DNA of 64,000 nt from Owenia fusiformis (lineage: Eukaryota; Annelida; Polychaeta; Sabellida; Oweniidae), in NCBI GenBank assembly GCA_903813345.2, contig CAIIXF020000007.1, positions 39,699,671 through 39,763,670 on the forward strand, given 5' to 3'. Of this stretch, positions 1-13,500 are shown one piece after another. Within the stretch, counting starts at the first letter, position 1. Each line of letters begins with the position of its first letter. The notes below the pieces were generated by a model. The model was not told the origin of the DNA, made no database searches, and was given only the letters and a program-made list of their open reading frames with translations. The translations under genes were made by a program, and so were the position numbers.

Positions 1-1445
1 TTCTCCTGAAATGTATTTGTTTGACAATAATCAGAGAAAGTGCGTATACGTATAAATATGCCACGCAAACAAACGGGTGTGACTTCAATTTCTTGTCTGT
101 CTGAGGACGTATTGGGAACGAGGTAGAATTAAAGAATTCTTATGAACGAGTCATGCAAGATACTAGAACTAGTAAAGTAATGTAAATGGATAAGTTAATT
201 TCTGATGGATCTGGATATAATATATTTCAAAACTTTGTAAACACTAGATAACTTCATTTAGGCAGATATAGTATCTTGATATATTTGGCTATCATGCGTT
301 TAAAATACGTTCCTAAAACTATGAAGACGTTAGGTGAGAAATATTGCTATTGTACGTTCGAAAAGTATTTGGTTGTATTTTGTAGTTCTCAAGTTACCCA
401 TGAACTTTCGTGGGCTAATTAACGTCTTGACTTAGCATATTTAGCCTAATTTTGCAATGATGTCAACGTGATTCAAATGTTATGCTGTCGTGATTCGCAG
501 AGGTTGCGACAAGATTCGTTTTACAACAGATGTAACTATGAGAACATGAAAGCTCATAATCCTGATTATGCAACCTTATACAATCGTTATCTTTGGGACA
601 AGAGCCCAAAAACAAGGTACTCGTGAACGAGAGTTGAATTTGCTCCGTGAACGATAGGATACGCTGTTCCCCACCAACAAAATACAGACATATGCTTCAG
701 TGTCCTCAACGCAGATTGTAGAGAACAAGAGAAAAAATGAAATATACTTTGCCATAACAGAATACTGTTAAAGTATTGTTTATTAAGTTTATTAAGTTTC
801 ACAAATAACTTTTAAATGCCTTCTTTACCGTCAACGGACACTCAAATAAATACACAATACAATGCAATGCAATGTAATACAACGCATTACAATACAAACT
901 AAATTAGAGTATTTGTGCATAGCATTTTCCCCTTTTGTTTGAAGGATATTTTAAGAATAATTCCAGCGTTCGTACACACCTGGAAATGTCAGGGTTTTGA
1001 TTTAATTTTCCAAGTGCCTGAAATGTCAGAGAATTTTAAAATAAGGTCAAAAAGGGCCAAAGAGTCCGGGAATTTTGAAACTGTAGACATGTCATGGAAA
1101 TGTCAGGGAAATTTGTATCAGTGTTGAAAAAATGATGTTCCAGAAAAATAAATTTTAGGACTATGACAGGATCTCAATGAAATCCAAAATGTAACATTTA
1201 GTTGATTCCACACGGGGCGTGTACATTGTCTAACATATATCTAAAAGGTTTACACTGTCTTGATTAATGAACTTCTTAGATCTAGTCGCGCTTCAGAAGT
1301 GGAAATCCTTCAATTATCAGAGGTTAATGTTTCTAAAACTGTATTGAAATAAACGTACGTCTTGTTTTCAAACCTACACCTTGCTCCTTTCTGTCGTATT
1401 AATAAAGCAAAAATAACATATCACGGTGGGATACGAACCACTCGC
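1..1445. other. non-coding spacer with simple repeats
   Basis: No coding signal. A CAATACAATGC-type low-complexity stretch lies at about 845-897. A segment at about 965-1120 contains three related GGAAATGTCAGGG-like motifs and looks like a decayed dispersed repeat. Confidence 0.5.
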
Positions 1446-2833
1446 CTGGGATTTGGTTATTCACTAACACCATAGGCGTTCACCTATTCTGGATACAACT
1501 GACGAGTTGTATCTAAGTGGAGTCAAAAGCGAAGATCATTCTAAATTGACGCTCGGTATAAATATATGATACTTTTATCATCTCACACAGGTGAACGTTA
1601 GCCTCATGGCTAGCGTGTTTAGCTTCCACTCCTTAGGTTAGTCGATCGAAACCCGTTCATGGCGAACTTTTTGATTTGCTTGCTGTCAACTTATAATAAG
1701 TAGGGCAAAATCCAGAAAAAGTAGATCAAAAATACTCCAATGGAGTATAAAATTGTCACCAGGATTCCGAAATGAGACGAATGTTAACTCGTTAAATCTC
1801 GGTAGATAAAGTAGGTCAGAAAATCCGGATTAATCCGAACTGATTCGGGAATCTTCGTCATAAGAAGTAGATCAAAAATCCAGAGAAGTAGATCAAAAAT
1901 ACTCCAATGGAGTATAAAATTGTCACCAGGATTCCGAAATGAGCCGAATGTAAACTCGTTAAATCTCGGTAGATGAAGTAGGTCAGAAAATCCGGATTAA
2001 TCCGAACAAGGTTCGGGAATCTTCGTAATAAGAAGTAGATTAAAAATACTCCCTATGGAGTATAAAATTGTCCCCAATATTCCGAAATACGACGAATCGA
2101 ATCGGCAAACTTCGGTAAAATAATGAAGTGCATAAAAACCGAAATGATCCGATGAACGTTCGGATAAAATCGTGAACAAGTGTCAGGGGTTTCCCCTCAT
2201 CTTTCCCCACATTGTTCTAAAAGCCTTATATGGATTTATCACGTAACATTCAAAATGACGTTCCTATATGGTTCTATGGGTTCGAACACGTGACCAAATA
2301 TACCAAATAAAAATTTTACCTTGACCACTGGATGGGATTTCATAGAAAATATCCAAGAAAACCTATCCTCGTGATCCTTAAATCACTTAAATTCGATCAT
2401 TTTATTTTCACCCCTTGATGGAATTTTATGAAAGAAGTCATGAAAACACATCATCATGTAAGGGTTTTCACCTAAATTAGCTCGTTTTATCTTGAGCCTT
2501 CAATTGAATTTCTTGAAGAAATATTTTATGAAAAAATATCATCATGTTATGATTTGTATTTAAATAAGACCGTTTCATCTAAATACTTGGATAATATTTC
2601 ATAAAAAATGCACTTTAAAAATTTTCAGAATTTGCCTTAATTTATCAATGTAATGAAAGTATTAGATTAACTCTCAAATAGCGTTCTATTTTAACCTTTT
2701 TATTGAAATCAATACAGGACTCGCTCTCTAAATATCCAATAAAAATTCAACCCTTGGATGTGATTTCGTTGGAAAAAAAATATGTCAAGTCCAGAATCAA
2801 ATGATTTGTCCAGAACCTCTTAAGATCCTGTTA
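1446..2833. mobile_element. single-arm relative of the 13955-16433 foldback element
   Basis: Matches 15231-16433 in order and orientation, from TTGGTTATTCACTA to the shared terminus CTTAAGATCCTGT. It contains two tandem copies of a roughly 165-bp segment (1700-1866, 1867-2034) and a third partial copy, each including ACTCCAATGGAGTATAAAAT. A tRNA-like stretch occurs near 1590-1660 and another, reversed, near 1420-1480 (box-B-like GGTTCGTATCC on the minus strand). No ORF for a transposase is visible. Confidence 0.75.
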
Positions 2834-3729
2834 TGATTTTGAAGAAACAAATCGGTCAATTTGAAGCAAGATGAAAAATACTTTTTTGACCTTGGGAAGC
2901 TCATTGAAGGTCAAATATTTGTTTACCTTGAGAATGTCATTGAAGGTCAAATCTATACTCAGATTGAACTGTTGAGGACTTATAGATAATTTTAACCTTG
3001 AGAAGGTCATCCAAAGTCAAATTCTGAAATTCTGAATATTTCATTCCGAAAATTCACTATGTTAAAAGATAGATTGATCTTACATACCAATCACTAATAC
3101 ATGCAGCCATATTTAGCTCTGGGACATTATGATAAAAGGCGGGTGAGACACAGTTAATCAGAAATGTATTTAAACTTCGCGCACCCCCTCATTCATTGGC
3201 CGATAGAAAAGTATACGGTAGAAAGCCGAACGCCGAATACATTGAGGTTGCAAACGAGGCACGTTCTAGGTTTTACGTTCGCTCTTAGGCCACCTCAGAA
3301 TTAACTTAGAGTGCTTAATGACAAAAACCGATGGTAAACCAATGTGAGGGACAATTTGAAAGGAGATGCGCTGAAGAACATGATAATTATGTCATGGGAG
3401 GCAATAGAAATACGCAAAAGCAGTTGTGCTTACCAGTAAAAAGCAGTGAAATCGTTCATTTATTGCAGAGAGATAATACTGATCAAAGAAAAGTTTATTT
3501 TTTTCGAGGACACTTGATGTATTGTATTAATTGTGATATCATTTTTACAATATTACCTTTTCGTTTTCGAACTCATCCCTTACTGCAACATAAGCATTGT
3601 CAAACTCGGCAAACACGTTACTGAATCCCCTCTGAAATTTGAATTTGAATTTCATAATTTATATACAGATAATATCACAACACAAGTATAAGTGATGAAT
3701 GCCTGGACAAGTAAAAGTCACTGACGTAC
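2834..3729. other. spacer or intron left of the last exon seen
   Basis: AT-rich. A 97-codon plus-strand ORF at 3331-3624 shows no domain-like composition and is not called. Short AAGGTCAxx(G)TCAAAT-type near-repeats lie at 2885-3020. Confidence 0.4.
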
Positions 3730-4528
3730 TTCCACAGATTTAATATGCTCCTCTTTAAACTTCTCCATAGTTGTCCCAAGCTTTGATTTAGAGATTATGT
3801 CAATGTTTGGCGATGGTTCTGTCACACCATTCCTCCAGGAGTTAACAGAGTTGTTCCAACGCTGGAGAAACGCAGAAACCAAAGCATGGTCTGTTTCATT
3901 GATGTACTTTAACACATTGTCTGATTCATTCAATGATAAAGATGTCCCTAGATCACTGTTGTCTGATATGCTCAATTCAAACTCTTGATACCAAGAACCA
4001 AGACCAATATTAAACCTACAATGAAATCAAATAAAGTTTAAAAATCCACTAGACCAATTATATAGAACCTTAACATTTGAGCTACGCATTTCCTTTACGG
4101 ATTCTTCCAAAAAGACAGCTTCCAAATTTAAAAGCAATAATTTTACAGCACGATTCAGAGGTTCCGTAAAGCATCACGGTCAACCCGGAGATGTTTAAAT
4201 ATAATTGGGTGAATTTGGCTATGCACGACTAGTTGCTGTCTCTGTTGAATTCATAAAAGTATTCCCGGATATTTTATAATGGAATACATGCAATTAAAGT
4301 ACAGTGCTGAAAGAATCAAACTAAAACGTTATAAAACCAAAATAGCATTTTGGAAGTGCTGCTTACATTTCCTCATTACCATATATATGGTAGGCTAGTT
4401 GATACATATCATGAACAATGGAATTGGCAGTTGCCATATTGAGATGAACATCTTGAATAGCTGAACGCCGTTTACGACTGCCGTTCCTATTCAACTTTGG
4501 ACAGTCAACTGCAGCAATATAGAGACAA
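3730..4528 (-). CDS. two exons (4528-4367, 4015-3730): last coding exons seen in window
   Basis: The first (162 nt, phase 2-2) encodes [20 protein letters not shown] then [20 protein letters not shown]. It carries a dibasic RKRR that could be a furin site. The second (286 nt) begins [20 protein letters not shown] and includes [20 protein letters not shown], with a helix-rich pattern and the R-W-N-N/R-T/S-x-x-x-x-x-x-G signature. After it either a GTACGT donor (3729) is used or the frame ends at TGA 3718-3720. No polyadenylation signal follows, so I favour continuation beyond the left edge. Confidence 0.7.
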
Positions 4529-7500
4529 CTGGAAAAGTAATATTAGGAGTTAAACCCATTTACAGGTGGATAAATGACCACGTTTAATGTTTGGTATTTC
4601 ATATCATTTGAGTTACATATCTCCACAGACACCATAGGGCATATACATGTGGTAAAGTACTATTTGAATTTAAAAAATAAGCAATCAAATGTAAAAAAAG
4701 AAACATTTATATTCATCCTAACTTTTGTATATTTTAGTTTGTTTTGTAGTTAAGCTATCGTATCTGTGTCCTCTTAATTAATATTATGAGCTTTATTATA
4801 CGTGTATCCCACATTTGGGCAAAGTGTACAGCTTAAACAGAGAAAAAAATGAAACCCACATTGGGGCAAAGTGTACAGCTTAAACAGAAAAAATGAAAAA
4901 GCTTAACTAATTATCTATTATATTATATTAACTAATCAAAGGGTGCTTGATCATTGCAAGATTTTATTGGATGCATTTCGTGTTTTTTTCTCTCTCGATA
5001 AAAATATTTGATATATATTTTGCGAGTATATTTAATATTATTCCCTCTGAATTAAATAGAAACATTAATTTATGTTCCACGTTATTCATGTTTTCTAAAT
5101 TTTGACAGTGTTTTTTTTATTTTATCCATGTAACTTGAACGAACATCTTTTAACTTATTGCATTCTAATAGGAAATGGCATTCTGAACCGGTTTTCTTGT
5201 TACACATTAAACATTTTCTTTCTTCAATAGGGGTAATTGGTTTTGTGTAACGACCTGTTTCGATTTCTAATTTATGTGCGCTAATTCTTAGCTTTGTCAA
5301 GTTATTTCTGTCTAATTTAATTTATTTTTCTAATTTTAATTATATTTTGATACTTCTCTGCCTCGTTATTTTCGGAAAAATTAACATGGCTGAGACTCCC
5401 TAAATTACAAAAGGCCACAGCTTTGCTGCACAATAATTCATTACTATCTGAAATATACAAAAGCTAGGATAAGTATACATGTTTTTATTTTTACATAAAC
5501 TGTTTCAATTTGGTCATTGAATTGCTTATTTTTTAAATTCAAAGTACTCCCAAACATTTATGATTTTACTTTAGGATAATGTAAATTGATATCCTAAGGT
5601 AGAAACAGCTCCCCGTATTAATTTGACAGGAACTGGTATCTTTATCCTGGCTAGGACCATCGACATTTCAAGCCAGCAGAGGCCTTTTATCGAGTTAGTA
5701 TCACTCTAGTAATTAACTCTCTGGTGTACTAGTTAGCATAGGGATAAGCTGGCACATTTTTGCCCGTGCTCGGATTGAACCCAGGACCTCGGCATCAAAA
5801 GTCCAGAGTGCTAACCTTTACATCATAGAAAATGTCAAAATGTGTATGCTTTGAATCGGCAAGAATTGTGCTTCATAGATATTTCACACGAACAAATTAG
5901 TTTTCATTATATTTTAAAATTCTATTGAGAATATGATGCTAACAGTTTTGAATTCCTGGACAATTGAGGTTAACCCCTTCATTCACATTGAAGTAGACAT
6001 CTCAATAATGAGTTATAACGGGTTTACAAAATATTACTTTCGTTGTAATAAAATCTTACCCTAACAGGCTTCCAGCTGTACCTGGTATACAATCACCAGA
6101 GACTTTCAGAACACTGTTTAAGACACTTTCTCCCCCTTTCCACTCACCTGCGTTATATATTGTACAATTAAATCTGAAGATTAGTGTTTTATGTTACAGA
6201 TCTACTAAAATCAACGGATTGCATTCCTACCTACATCCTACATCTTCAGATCTTCTTTAAAACTAGATTGATCTTAAAAGTATCAATTGAAAACATGTAA
6301 AGGTATGAGTATGGTATGAGTATTGGTTTGTCGATTTATATTTATTCTTCAACATATACGTATAATGTAATGGCTCCTATATGGACGAGATGTAAATGGA
6401 GCTTGGATGATAGGGGAGGGGGCATTAGACCGTGTTTCTTCTCACGTTGTATTATGGTTTGGGACAGTTGTAGTTTGTTTTCCTTATACCGATGTAAAAG
6501 AAATTATGGTCCCCTGGGGATTATGATCCCCAGCTTTCCTTGCGGCCCTTACTGGCCCTGACTGTGTATGAATAATAAGGAAAATAATTGTAATTAGGTC
6601 ACCATATAAATCAGTAGAGAGTAGGACCAAAATTTGATAGGACCACCTACCCTTTTACAGCTGTATACTCTTTAAGCGTTTTCTTTTTCTTGCTGAGTTC
6701 TGTTACATTTATTTTATCTATTTATTGTTTATTTAAGTTCACAAAATCATCATCATCATCATTAGCCAAATAAGAATACAATATTAAATAAAAACCACAT
6801 AATCCAAGTAACACATGTTAAAAGATTGTACGATTCACTAAACAGATGCCCTGGGTGATGGCTGCACACTTTCAAGAAATACGACACCGAGTCGAGGCTG
6901 AGTATATTAATTTGACACGTCTTGGAAATGATGGTGTATCATATAAGAAAAGTTTTAATTTTCCCATTTTTGTTTGAAATTAATTTAAATAACCAAAATC
7001 TAGGATTCACTTCAAAGTCTATTAAAAGTAGTTTTTTGAGGGGATAATTAAAAGCATGATGTGTGGTTTCATTACTAGTATCATGATTGCAAAAACATGT
7101 AGGAGCTAGGTCTTTTGTAAAATTCTGAGCGTGAAGATGTGGTTGGAAAATAAGATCTGATCTGACTCTATTAAAAATTATTCCTCTATACCTCCATATA
7201 ACAAGGCATCAAGCTTCATAATTTTGATCAAGTTGTTTTAAATCTATAACTTTACCACACCCATAGATGATGTCATAGAAGTCAAAATGTCGCAAAATAC
7301 AGGAGGAAAACCTCAATTTTAGGTCGTTCCCTCTTAATTTAGAAGCTAGGCCCAATGCATTTAACGGATTTAAAAGTTAATCTATTTTACAAAGCATTTA
7401 ATGAATATGTGGGTATGGGTTTGATCTAAAACCATATCCAGGTGTTTATGTGTTTTAACCTTTGGTATTGCTTCATCCCTAAGATATAGTTCGGGGGTCA

Positions 7501-10500
7501 AAATTTCGGACTTAGAAAGATTGTAAAATGTTCATTCATTGCCATATTTCTGACGACTTTTTGTTCTTTCCCTTTGGCACGTTTAATTACATATTTAAGA
7601 CGGACAAAACATGAATGCGACAACTTACCAATTGCTATTAATATGGTTTTGGTACATCTATAACGAATACTAACAGCACTTAATACACCCGACGTGTATG
7701 CTTTACGTATAGGTCCATAAAATGGTCCAAAATGTGGCACCATCGGTAGGAGGCAGTCCAGAATCAATTTCTTGGCACAATCACATGACATAGGCGTTAC
7801 TGCCTCATATTTACGTACGCTCGTAGAAACAGTGGATTTTCCACCAGGCCCTGAACTTACTATTATACCTAAAAAAATTATATAAATCGAACTGAAATAA
7901 ATTATTTGATGTAATTATTTTTCCTAAGTAAGGAAATGGAAACGCGTAGGGTATTTCCGTAAAGAACAACATGATATACTCTCCGAAAACCGCCATTTTA
8001 TTTCACATGACAAAATCACCAATGAAACTAGAAATCAGCAACTCCACTGAGTAGCAAATCCAAACAAAACATATAAATCTATGAATCTGTGGTTGTCACA
8101 GTGTAATATTTACTCTATCTACTCTACCTTTATATATATTTGTACGTTCGCGGGTAATGTACTTATAGCGTAATATTCTCACTGAGATACGCAATACGTT
8201 TACGTAATACTACGGTAAATTGCCCTAACAATACACACCAATCTTACCTTTATCGTTTCTTATACCTGGCCCACCGCTTCCACAAATATTTGTAGGAATG
8301 CGAGACATTTCTTCTCGGCGCTGTAGCATAATTTCTATATCATTAGTTCTGAGAACACCACAATAATAGTCCCAAAACAATTTTAATCCAAAAACCAAGC
8401 ACAATAGTAAGTTTCTTTTCTGCCGAGATTTCTCAAACACGTTCACCGGAACAATAAGGGTTGTGTTTGGCTCGATGTCGCCGATGTTAGGAACAGTCTG
8501 TAATTCAACATATTGCATATCAAGTTCTGTAAGTTACAACAAGAGGTACAGTTTGATTACATGTATTTCATGTACAAGCTTTAACTTTCATTTGATCGAT
8601 GTTTTTGATGAACTTTAGGGACGAATCATTAATATAATATAATATAATAATAATATAATATAATATAATATAATATATAACCCTTATATCTCCTTATCAT
8701 CTTAAGACGGATGCTAACCAAATACATTATGGGCTAATGCAGGCAAGAAAACTAACCAGGCGAATAATACGGAAATAAAAAGTATAACGCCAATGTAGCG
8801 AGTAAAGTTGAATGTGCGACATGTTTCAAAGTCCTTTTCTAATGTAAACGGTATTTTTGATTCATTGCACGCATAAGATTGAATTTATTGAAAGATGGAA
8901 AACGCATTTGATATCAATCTGTATGAACTCGAGTGCGGGGTGGTTTGTCGGAAGAGCAAATCTAAGGTTCTGTGCCCTTATCAATCCATGGTTCGTAATC
9001 GTGAATACAATTTCATCTTTTTCCCCCCTCTTCCAAAGCAGTCAGATCCACCTGTCGTGGCTCTATTGTAACAACTGGCATTGGTACCTTATAATAAATA
9101 TGATAGGACATGGTATAATCAATGTTACGAGGCCCGATCAGAAAGTAAGTAACCAACTGCTCTTATTTTTCCATACTTTATTGACGGCTTCATTACTGTC
9201 AAAACAGATTCCCCGCAACGACATCCTTGCATTTGGAAAGCGATATTAGTCGCAAGGGGCTGGGTTTAGGGAATAGGGAGCCTCGGGTTGTTGTGTGACC
9301 ATGGAGAAGGCTTCATCTACTGCATCTTTGGTAATGTGGGCTCTGTGGGGTGGAGCAAACATTGTTGTCATGCCAGTAAAATCCCACTCCATTCAACCAC
9401 ATTTGACTTGATTGAAACTGTGACTGAACGATGCCCATCATTATGACACATATATCCTTGATTTCTTTGTGTCCAGAGGCCCGAATGAGAAATGAGACAA
9501 TGGAACGTAGTTACCATTGTGATAATATACATAAAACAAATTATGCAGTCTTGCGTGAAAATGTGAGATCATTTGGAGGAATATAGCATGTAACAACTCT
9601 AAAAATCATCTTTTAAAGCCGTTTACAAAAGTGTACCCCTCCTATCCAAAACAATCGCCACCATAGCAACAGCCTCTGTGCTATTATAGAGTCCCAATCC
9701 ACTGCTTGATTAATGAAAATCGTAAAAAACATACCTCGGTTTCAAATGTTGAATCTAAGGTGACGATGTATTTATCTTGGTATGTAACAGGGGTAACAGT
9801 CCAGCTATACTTGACTGCCGTTCTCTGTAGGAAGACTGTCACATTTGGGTTGGCTGGAGATGCCAGAATGACAGCACTGTATGACGTATGCCTGTCTGCA
9901 CTCACTTGTAAATTGTAGTATGCTTCTTCAAGATCTTCAAACAGCAGCTCTGTAACGATAGATCAATGTTTAATTGATTGCTGGTCTCGGGAAATGGTAT
10001 TTATATTTCAATGCATTAATCCAAGGTATACAGTCAACTGAGCAGCGAAATGTGCCGGTAATGCCTGGGTCACATTTGTCCCGATTCATCGGCCGGCGCC
10101 CGATTGAATATTCTGTTCAAAATTGTATAGTTTTGACGAGGATACCCAATCGGCCGGGCGCCGGCCGATGAATCGGAGCAAACGTGACCCAGGCATAAGT
10201 ATACACTCATGTTTTTACATTCCAATATATAATAATATAGATACGTCGCAAAACGCTCGTGCACGTATATTGTTACACATTTTCGCTTTTTAACACGACA
10301 GACTGAAACGATTTTGAGAAAAATGTGCACATATGGAAAATCTTTCGTCCTCCAAATTACCCCCTATATCTCAAAACATTTAGGATGAATAACTCTGATA
10401 TCGTAGATATATCAACAAGCGGTGAGGAGCATCATAAAACACGATTATTTGACATTTTAGCTAAAGAGAACATATGTGTTGCTATTTTTGAAAATAGGTG

Positions 10501-13500
10501 AATAGCGTAAATTAGGCCTATTTTAATGAATTTTGAAAACCTTTCGTCCTCCGCTTTTCTACATACAGTAGAAAACACTTACCTTTGCAAACAAAATCAA
10601 CTATGAATTAATAAAACTAGAGTTTACGAGCAAAATAATCATATAAAATTCATTAAAAATTGGTCTCGTATATTTTGGTTAATGTACACCTGAAAAGTTG
10701 AAGGTAACAAAAATTGAGACAAAAAATCGCTGTCCAAAAATTCTATTTTTCAAACTATTTGACGTCACAATATGGGACAAAAAATCGCTCTCCAAAAAGT
10801 ATGTTTTTCAAACTTTTTGACGTCACAATATGGGGTTATTTATTTATTTATTCGTTTTTATAGTTAAATATTGTTTGAGTTATGAGCGTTTAAAGAAGAG
10901 AAATTATTCAAAATGTAACGTGTCCACAGCGGGTATTTGCAAGATTTTTGGGTAAAAAACTATTTTTAAATAAAACGAGCAAGACTTGTGAAAGGAGTGT
11001 ACCTAATTTGAAAACCTCATAAAAGCAGCTTTAAAATGATATATTACTTTTATTAGAATATTATCTTATTTTACAAGAAATTAAAGTATAAATTTATGCG
11101 ACACCCTAAAACACGTGCGTGACATTTTTGCGACGTGTCATAGTATTCTTTATTCCTTAAAAAATCAAAGGAAAAATACGCAAAAGAATTATATCGATTC
11201 AATAATGCCTAAGTCTCATTTGAGCCGGCTGACGGCTGATTAGTAGGAATCGGCCGATTTCCGGTACCGGAACCGGTGATTTTTTCTACGATGTTTTGAA
11301 TTTGCAATGGGTAGGGTCACTTTAGGTATGAGCATCGTAAGGCGCCATCAGTTATTTGGCCAGAAATGGTCGATTTTGAACAAAAACTCATCTGCTGGGC
11401 GCCATAATGAAAATGGAAGCAAATGTGATCAAGGCATCAATTACAGCTTTAAAGGAATATTCCTTGCCAAACCATCTCTCTCCTCATATGGTAGTTATAA
11501 CCATATATATGCTTGCCATGTTTAGCAAAACACGCAAAAATGTTTTGATATAGTCAAATTTGATCACTTAGAAATGTGATGCTCAATTCCAGTAAGCTGC
11601 CATCTTTTAAAATTTCACACAGGAAGTGATGTCATCGACTCTCAACTTTGCATAAAGCATTAGGTGAGGAGCTATTAAGAATTACAAAACCAGCTAAATA
11701 TTCTTTTTCAACTTTGTATCTTATTTAATTCTTTTGAAAATCTCTTCTTTTATTCTAAGTTGACAAGCCCTGAAAATATTTTTGCACAGAAAGTAATGTT
11801 CACTTGTCTAGAAGTGATTTTGTGCTACTTTCCTATACTGTAATAGGCAAGGTTATAGAAGTTGAGAGTTGATGACATCACTTCCTGCAAGAAATCTTAA
11901 AAGATGGCAGCTCAATGGAAATAAGCACTAGATTTTTAAATGATCAATATTGACCATATTAAAACATTTCCCATGTTTTGCTAAATATGGAAACTATATA
12001 TATGATTATAGCTACCATATCAAGAGAGAAAGGGTCTGACAAGGAATATTCCTTTAAGACTGGATTGGCCTACCTGTGCTATTTGAGGTTGTGTGGGTTT
12101 CAATAACGTTTCCCTTTTGTGGATTCCTTAGCTTTACTTTAGCTCCCACAACCAACGGGTCCCCATCAGTGTAATATGTATATTCATCTTCTACTCGTAT
12201 TCTCAAATCAACTTTATTACTAGACGTGATAAGGATTTTATATCCAATTACAGCCTCTGAGAGTTTTGATCGAACTATCATTGAACCACGTCGGTCTCCG
12301 ATGGATTCTGTTGGAGGTACGGTAATCGATAAAGACAACGTTGCTTTCGTTGAGGCAGAGATGGTAAATGTGCCATCTTGGTTGACGGTAGAATTTTCTG
12401 TAAAATGTAAAAGATGCATGTTTAGCGATTCGGTAAATGTACCGCCTTGGTTTGTTCTAGAGTTAGCTGTATATTATAATACACAAAAATACTGTGTACA
12501 CTATGTTTTGTTGAGGCAGGGATGGTGAATGTGTATCTTTTTTAACGGTAGAATTTTCTGTAAAGAATGCATTTTTTGTTTATGGTAAAATATGGAAATA
12601 TCATTGAAAGGAAATATAGGTGAGTTCTTAACAGAGAGGTGAAAAATAAACGCTGAAAAAAGAAAAACTGTATAAAACTGCAATAATGTTGTATATATAA
12701 ACATTTGATAAAATCACCTGATACTGGAGCAAATGAGATGAGAGATAGCAAAGGATCAGCACTCAGTTCAATTCTTACATCAAGAGCGGAAATTATTCCC
12801 TCATTGCCAATAATAATCTACAAAAATACATAAAATGATTATGATTTTCCAATGTGAAAGAAAGGGAACTAGAATACCTCTTACATTTTTTATATTAAAG
12901 CTCTTCTAAACAATAATACATATACCTTTGTTTATACTATTCATTAACAAACATCGTATAGTGAATTTAAAATAATTGTTAACCTCAAAACTCTTTTGCT
13001 CCCCTCTATTCACACTTGTAGAGAGGAAGTTGGGGTTCGCTCTAAGCAAAGGTGTCCTTACATCGAGCCTTAAATTTAACCAGTATTCAGCAATTGTCCC
13101 AGACTGGGAATTAAATATAATTCCAATTCTCCCTCGCACGGGCTCACTGGCATCTAGGTCGATATCAAATGGCACACTTTGGCCAGAAGCTACCTTAGAT
13201 AGAAACATTGTATTGCTGACAGTTGCCTTGTTGCTTGGTTTGACAATTAAGCTTGTAAGGGGTGGTCCAAATCCTTCCAACTAAAACGATAAAAATGTCA
13301 CAAAGGAAAACTTAAATCGATAATAAAGAACAATACTGAAATTGACGAATTGAGAAATTTTGAATTATTTCTACATTTACTTAGTCGATTGAATACACTG
13401 ACATTGTCTCGGATTATCAGTTATGTTCTTTCATTGTTCATTCTTAAAGAGTAAACGAGATCCCTCAAAAAACCTAATTTACCTCAACAGATATGTTGTA

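Noticed and set aside
3331-3624. 97-codon plus-strand ORF
   Set aside because: No motif, low-complexity composition and no splice context. Probably chance.
3718-3720. TGA as the true stop of the giant gene
   Set aside because: A GTACGT donor precedes it by a few bases, and no polyadenylation signal follows. Continuation past the left edge seems likelier, though this is not proven.
8330-8420. hydrophobic stretch in exon 8526-8248 as a transmembrane anchor
   Set aside because: Too short and interrupted by Lys, with a conserved Cys pattern nearby. More likely a buried helix.
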